A stretch of DNA of 8,305 nucleotides from Bacillota bacterium (GTDB lineage Bacteria; Bacillota; Clostridia; Clostridiales; Clostridiaceae). Numbering within the stretch: the first letter of the stretch is position 1; the number at the start of each line of letters is the position of its first letter. Below are positions 6,516-8,305 of this stretch, piece by piece. A model generated the notes under the pieces. That model worked only from the letters and a program-made list of their open reading frames with translations. It had not been told where the DNA came from and did not search any database. The stretch spans positions 1 to 8,305 of the forward strand of contig JAEZDX010000609.1 in the NCBI GenBank assembly GCA_023417975.1, in the 5' to 3' direction. The position numbers and the translations under genes were made by a program.

Positions 6516-7544
6516 TTGAATAAAGTTTTTGAAAAGGAACTTATAAATTTCTATCTGACAAGCAAAAGATATAGAATTTATGAATTGGAAAGAGATTATG
6601 AGGGAGCAACTATTTGGATGCTTCAAGGAAGCTTTGACGTGGTAAATGAGCTTGTTGCCTTTGTGAATTGCAGTAATTTCTTACACGCCAAGGAAAAGCT
6701 GGAGCAATACATAAATGAAACATATGTAGGCACAAAAGCATTAAATGTATGTTTTGTTGTAATAGGTACAACTGGAGAGGAATTGATTTCAAGAGATAAT
6801 ACTTCACTGTATAGTGACTTTGTAGCCGGTACATCAATGATACAAATCGATATAGACAACAATGAAATTGCACAAGTGATTGGAGATTCCTTTGCAATAC
6901 AAATTGCAGCTAAGTTTGTGGATTATAAGAAAAATGAAAAGTCTGCTGCTAACAAGGCATCGGTGCTTACACTTACTAACGTAATAATAGTTATAGACAT
7001 TTTAGTTTTTGCTGTTATGGTTCTTAGTACGGGTAATGTACTTGGCAATATTTTGGATGTTAACATATATACCTTGAGAGATTTCGGAGCTATGTCAAAT
7101 ACTCTTATAAGGTTAGGCGAATATTATAGGTTAATTACACCTATATTTCTGCATGCAGGTCTGCTTCATATTGCTTTAAACATGTATGCGTTGAAGTCGC
7201 TAGGATCTTTGATTGAACGGATTTATGGCACTGCAAAATTTGCTCTCATATACTTTATATCAGGTTTGATGGGGTCGATTTTTAGTTTTGCACTTTCTGG
7301 TGCAAGTATATCGGTAGGTGCATCGGGTGCAATTTTCGGACTATTAGGATCTGCGGCGGTTTATGGTTTTAAAATGAAGAATAGAATAGGTAGAAACTTT
7401 TTAAGTAGCGTGTTTCAGGTAATATTCATTAATTTATTAATAGGATTTAGTGTAAGTTATATTGATAATTCTGCACATATCGGAGGGCTGGTAGGCGGAC
7501 TTCTTACTACAGCTATTATCGAATTGAGCAGAAAGGAAGAATAA
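6516..7544 (+). CDS. Rhomboid family intramembrane serine protease with cytosolic N-terminal domain
   Basis: Membrane protease of 342 residues that cuts transmembrane substrates within or near the bilayer. Residues 1-150 form a soluble, presumably cytosolic domain. From about 152 there are six to seven hydrophobic segments. Catalytic features: HAGLLHIALN with His218 and Asn222 for the oxyanion site, the nucleophile Ser270 in GASGAIFGLLG, and the general base His321 in NSAHIGG. The order and spacing match active rhomboids. The core (GEYYRLITPI, ERIYG, YIDNSAHIGGLVGG) looks like the Bacillus YqgP/GluP type, which also has an extended N-terminal domain. Here there is no C-terminal TPR region: the protein stops soon after the last helix. 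The start is TTG 6516, set by GAGGTG 7 nt upstream. It is the second gene after HD-GYP and converges on ftsH. Substrate unknown. Confidence 0.92.
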   Translation: MNKVFEKELINFYLTSKRYRIYELERDYEGATIWMLQGSFDVVNELVAFVNCSNFLHAKEKLEQYINETYVGTKALNVCFVVIGTTGEELISRDNTSLYSDFVAGTSMIQIDIDNNEIAQVIGDSFAIQIAAKFVDYKKNEKSAANKASVLTLTNVIIVIDILVFAVMVLSTGNVLGNILDVNIYTLRDFGAMSNTLIRLGEYYRLITPIFLHAGLLHIALNMYALKSLGSLIERIYGTAKFALIYFISGLMGSIFSFALSGASISVGASGAIFGLLGSAAVYGFKMKNRIGRNFLSSVFQVIFINLLIGFSVSYIDNSAHIGGLVGGLLTTAIIELSRKEE

Positions 7545-7585
7545 GAAAAGTCAAAATGGCTAGCTCAAGTGAATTTAAGTAAATA

Positions 7586-7620
7586 ACCTCAGCAGATTTG
7601 AAATCAGCTGAGGTCTTTTT
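7586..7620 (+). terminator. Rho-independent terminator after the rhomboid gene
   Basis: ACCTCAGC (7586-7593) and GCTGAGGT (7607-7614) form an 8-bp perfect stem. It can extend through an A-A mismatch into GAT/ATC, and is followed by C and five T residues. It lies between convergent genes. On the minus strand only TATTT follows the hairpin, so it might also stop ftsH transcripts, but weakly. Confidence 0.88.
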
Positions 7621-7646
7621 AATTTATTAATTAATTTTCTCTGACG

Positions 7647-8305
7647 CTAATTTAAAAGTGATGTCAAATCTTCATTGTGCAATGTTTCTTTTTCAAGCAG
7701 TTGTTTGGCTATGGCTTCAAGCTTTAAAGTTTCATTTACCAGCAGATTCTTTGTATCTTGATATAGAGCATCAACAAGAGATTTACACTCATTTATTATA
7801 TCTGCAGAAGCAGAGTTTGATAAGCTTCCCATTTCAACCAGGCTTAACAGACCAAGTGTATCCCCCATACCGTATTCGGTGATCATCTTTGTTACAATGC
7901 CGGTAGCCTGCTTTATATCGTTATAGGCACCTGTAGTTACATGTGCTTTCCCAAAAATAATCTCTTCTGCTGCTCTTCCTCCGAGGAGTACCATTATTCT
8001 TCGTTTTAAATACTCCAGGTTATGATACATTTGATCTTGAGGAATACTTAAGGTATAACCTCCCGCACCCTTAGTACTTGGTATAATGGTAACCTTCGAT
8101 ACCTTGTCCTCCGGAAGCATAAGCATAGACACAAGAGCATGTCCAACCTCGTGATAGGCTGTAATCCTTCTATCAATATCTTTTATCGCATTCCTATCTA
8201 TTTTTTCGTGGCCTGCCACTACGATGGAAAAAGCTTTTTCCATCTGCTCGTCTGATATAAAGCTGCTATCTTCCTTACATGCTAAAATGGCAGCTTCATT
8301 AACTA
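7647..8305 (-). CDS. ftsH: FtsH-type ATP-dependent zinc metalloprotease, C-terminal part (cut by window edge)
   Basis: The last 218 or so codons of an FtsH-family membrane AAA protease, which unfolds and degrades membrane and short-lived soluble proteins. The reading frame stays open to the right edge. An internal Met at 8241-8243 is not the start: the codons before it read VNEAAILACK...ISDEQMEKAF, matching the end of the AAA domain (NEAA sensor-2 region) in FtsH. The M41 peptidase domain has HEVGH (8139-8153) with its catalytic Glu. The third zinc ligand is the Asp of TGAYNDIKQAT (codon 7917-7919). KVTIIP, LLGGRAAEE and EYGM are further hallmarks. After EYGM the usual FLGR and YSEET segments are absent or much altered, and the tail ends with KETLHNEDLTSLLN. 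This suggests a shorter, divergent paralogue rather than the main FtsH. The Walker motifs and membrane helices lie outside the window. The gene converges on the rhomboid gene. Confidence 0.92.
   Translation of the reverse strand, partial: VNEAAILACKEDSSFISDEQMEKAFSIVVAGHEKIDRNAIKDIDRRITAYHEVGHALVSMLMLPEDKVSKVTIIPSTKGAGGYTLSIPQDQMYHNLEYLKRRIMVLLGGRAAEEIIFGKAHVTTGAYNDIKQATGIVTKMITEYGMGDTLGLLSLVEMGSLSNSASADIINECKSLVDALYQDTKNLLVNETLKLEAIAKQLLEKETLHNEDLTSLLN

Noticed and set aside
6610..6897. Two overlapping minus-strand open frames (95 and 79 codons) inside the rhomboid gene
   Set aside because: Both are antisense to the rhomboid N-terminal domain, in different frames, and their translations show no family features.
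7658..7882. 74-codon plus-strand frame opposite the ftsH 3' end
   Set aside because: It is antisense to the conserved FtsH peptidase domain and has no supporting start region; a shadow frame.

Overview
The window is AT-rich bacterial DNA. Strong GGAGG-type ribosome binding sites, alternative TTG/GTG starts, heavy AGA use for arginine and long poly-T intrinsic terminators point to a low-GC Gram-positive, most likely an anaerobe of the class Clostridia. That placement rests on gene families and base composition and cannot be resolved to genus by reading. No rRNA, tRNA, CRISPR array, insertion sequence or phage gene is visible, and the region reads as chromosomal backbone.

Layout, left to right. 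On the minus strand lie a small membrane-anchored protein with a solute-binding-protein-like ectodomain (7-678) and a phosphofructokinase of the pyrophosphate-dependent type (830-2068). A divergent intergenic region of about 290 bp then carries a sigma-A-like promoter and two dyads. It leads into a plus-strand run: a MntP-type manganese exporter (about 2362-2916); a small acidic protein of unknown function followed by oligoendopeptidase F, under their own extended -10 promoter (3061-5305) and closed by a strong terminator; and a two-gene operon of an HD-GYP cyclic-di-GMP phosphodiesterase-like protein and a rhomboid intramembrane protease (5443-7544), with its own promoter and terminator. On the minus strand, converging on the rhomboid gene, is the 3' part of an FtsH-type membrane AAA zinc protease, which runs off the right edge.

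How the genes may work together. Most are ordinary housekeeping functions: glycolysis, peptide turnover and metal export. The most interesting context is at the right end. A rhomboid with a large cytosolic N-terminal domain sits next to an FtsH gene, and a manganese exporter lies about 4 kb away. In Bacillus subtilis the rhomboid YqgP (GluP) acts with FtsH in a manganese-responsive membrane protein quality control pathway. The arrangement here is compatible with a related module, but that link is inference from family resemblance and neighbourhood. I found no clearly novel multi-gene system.
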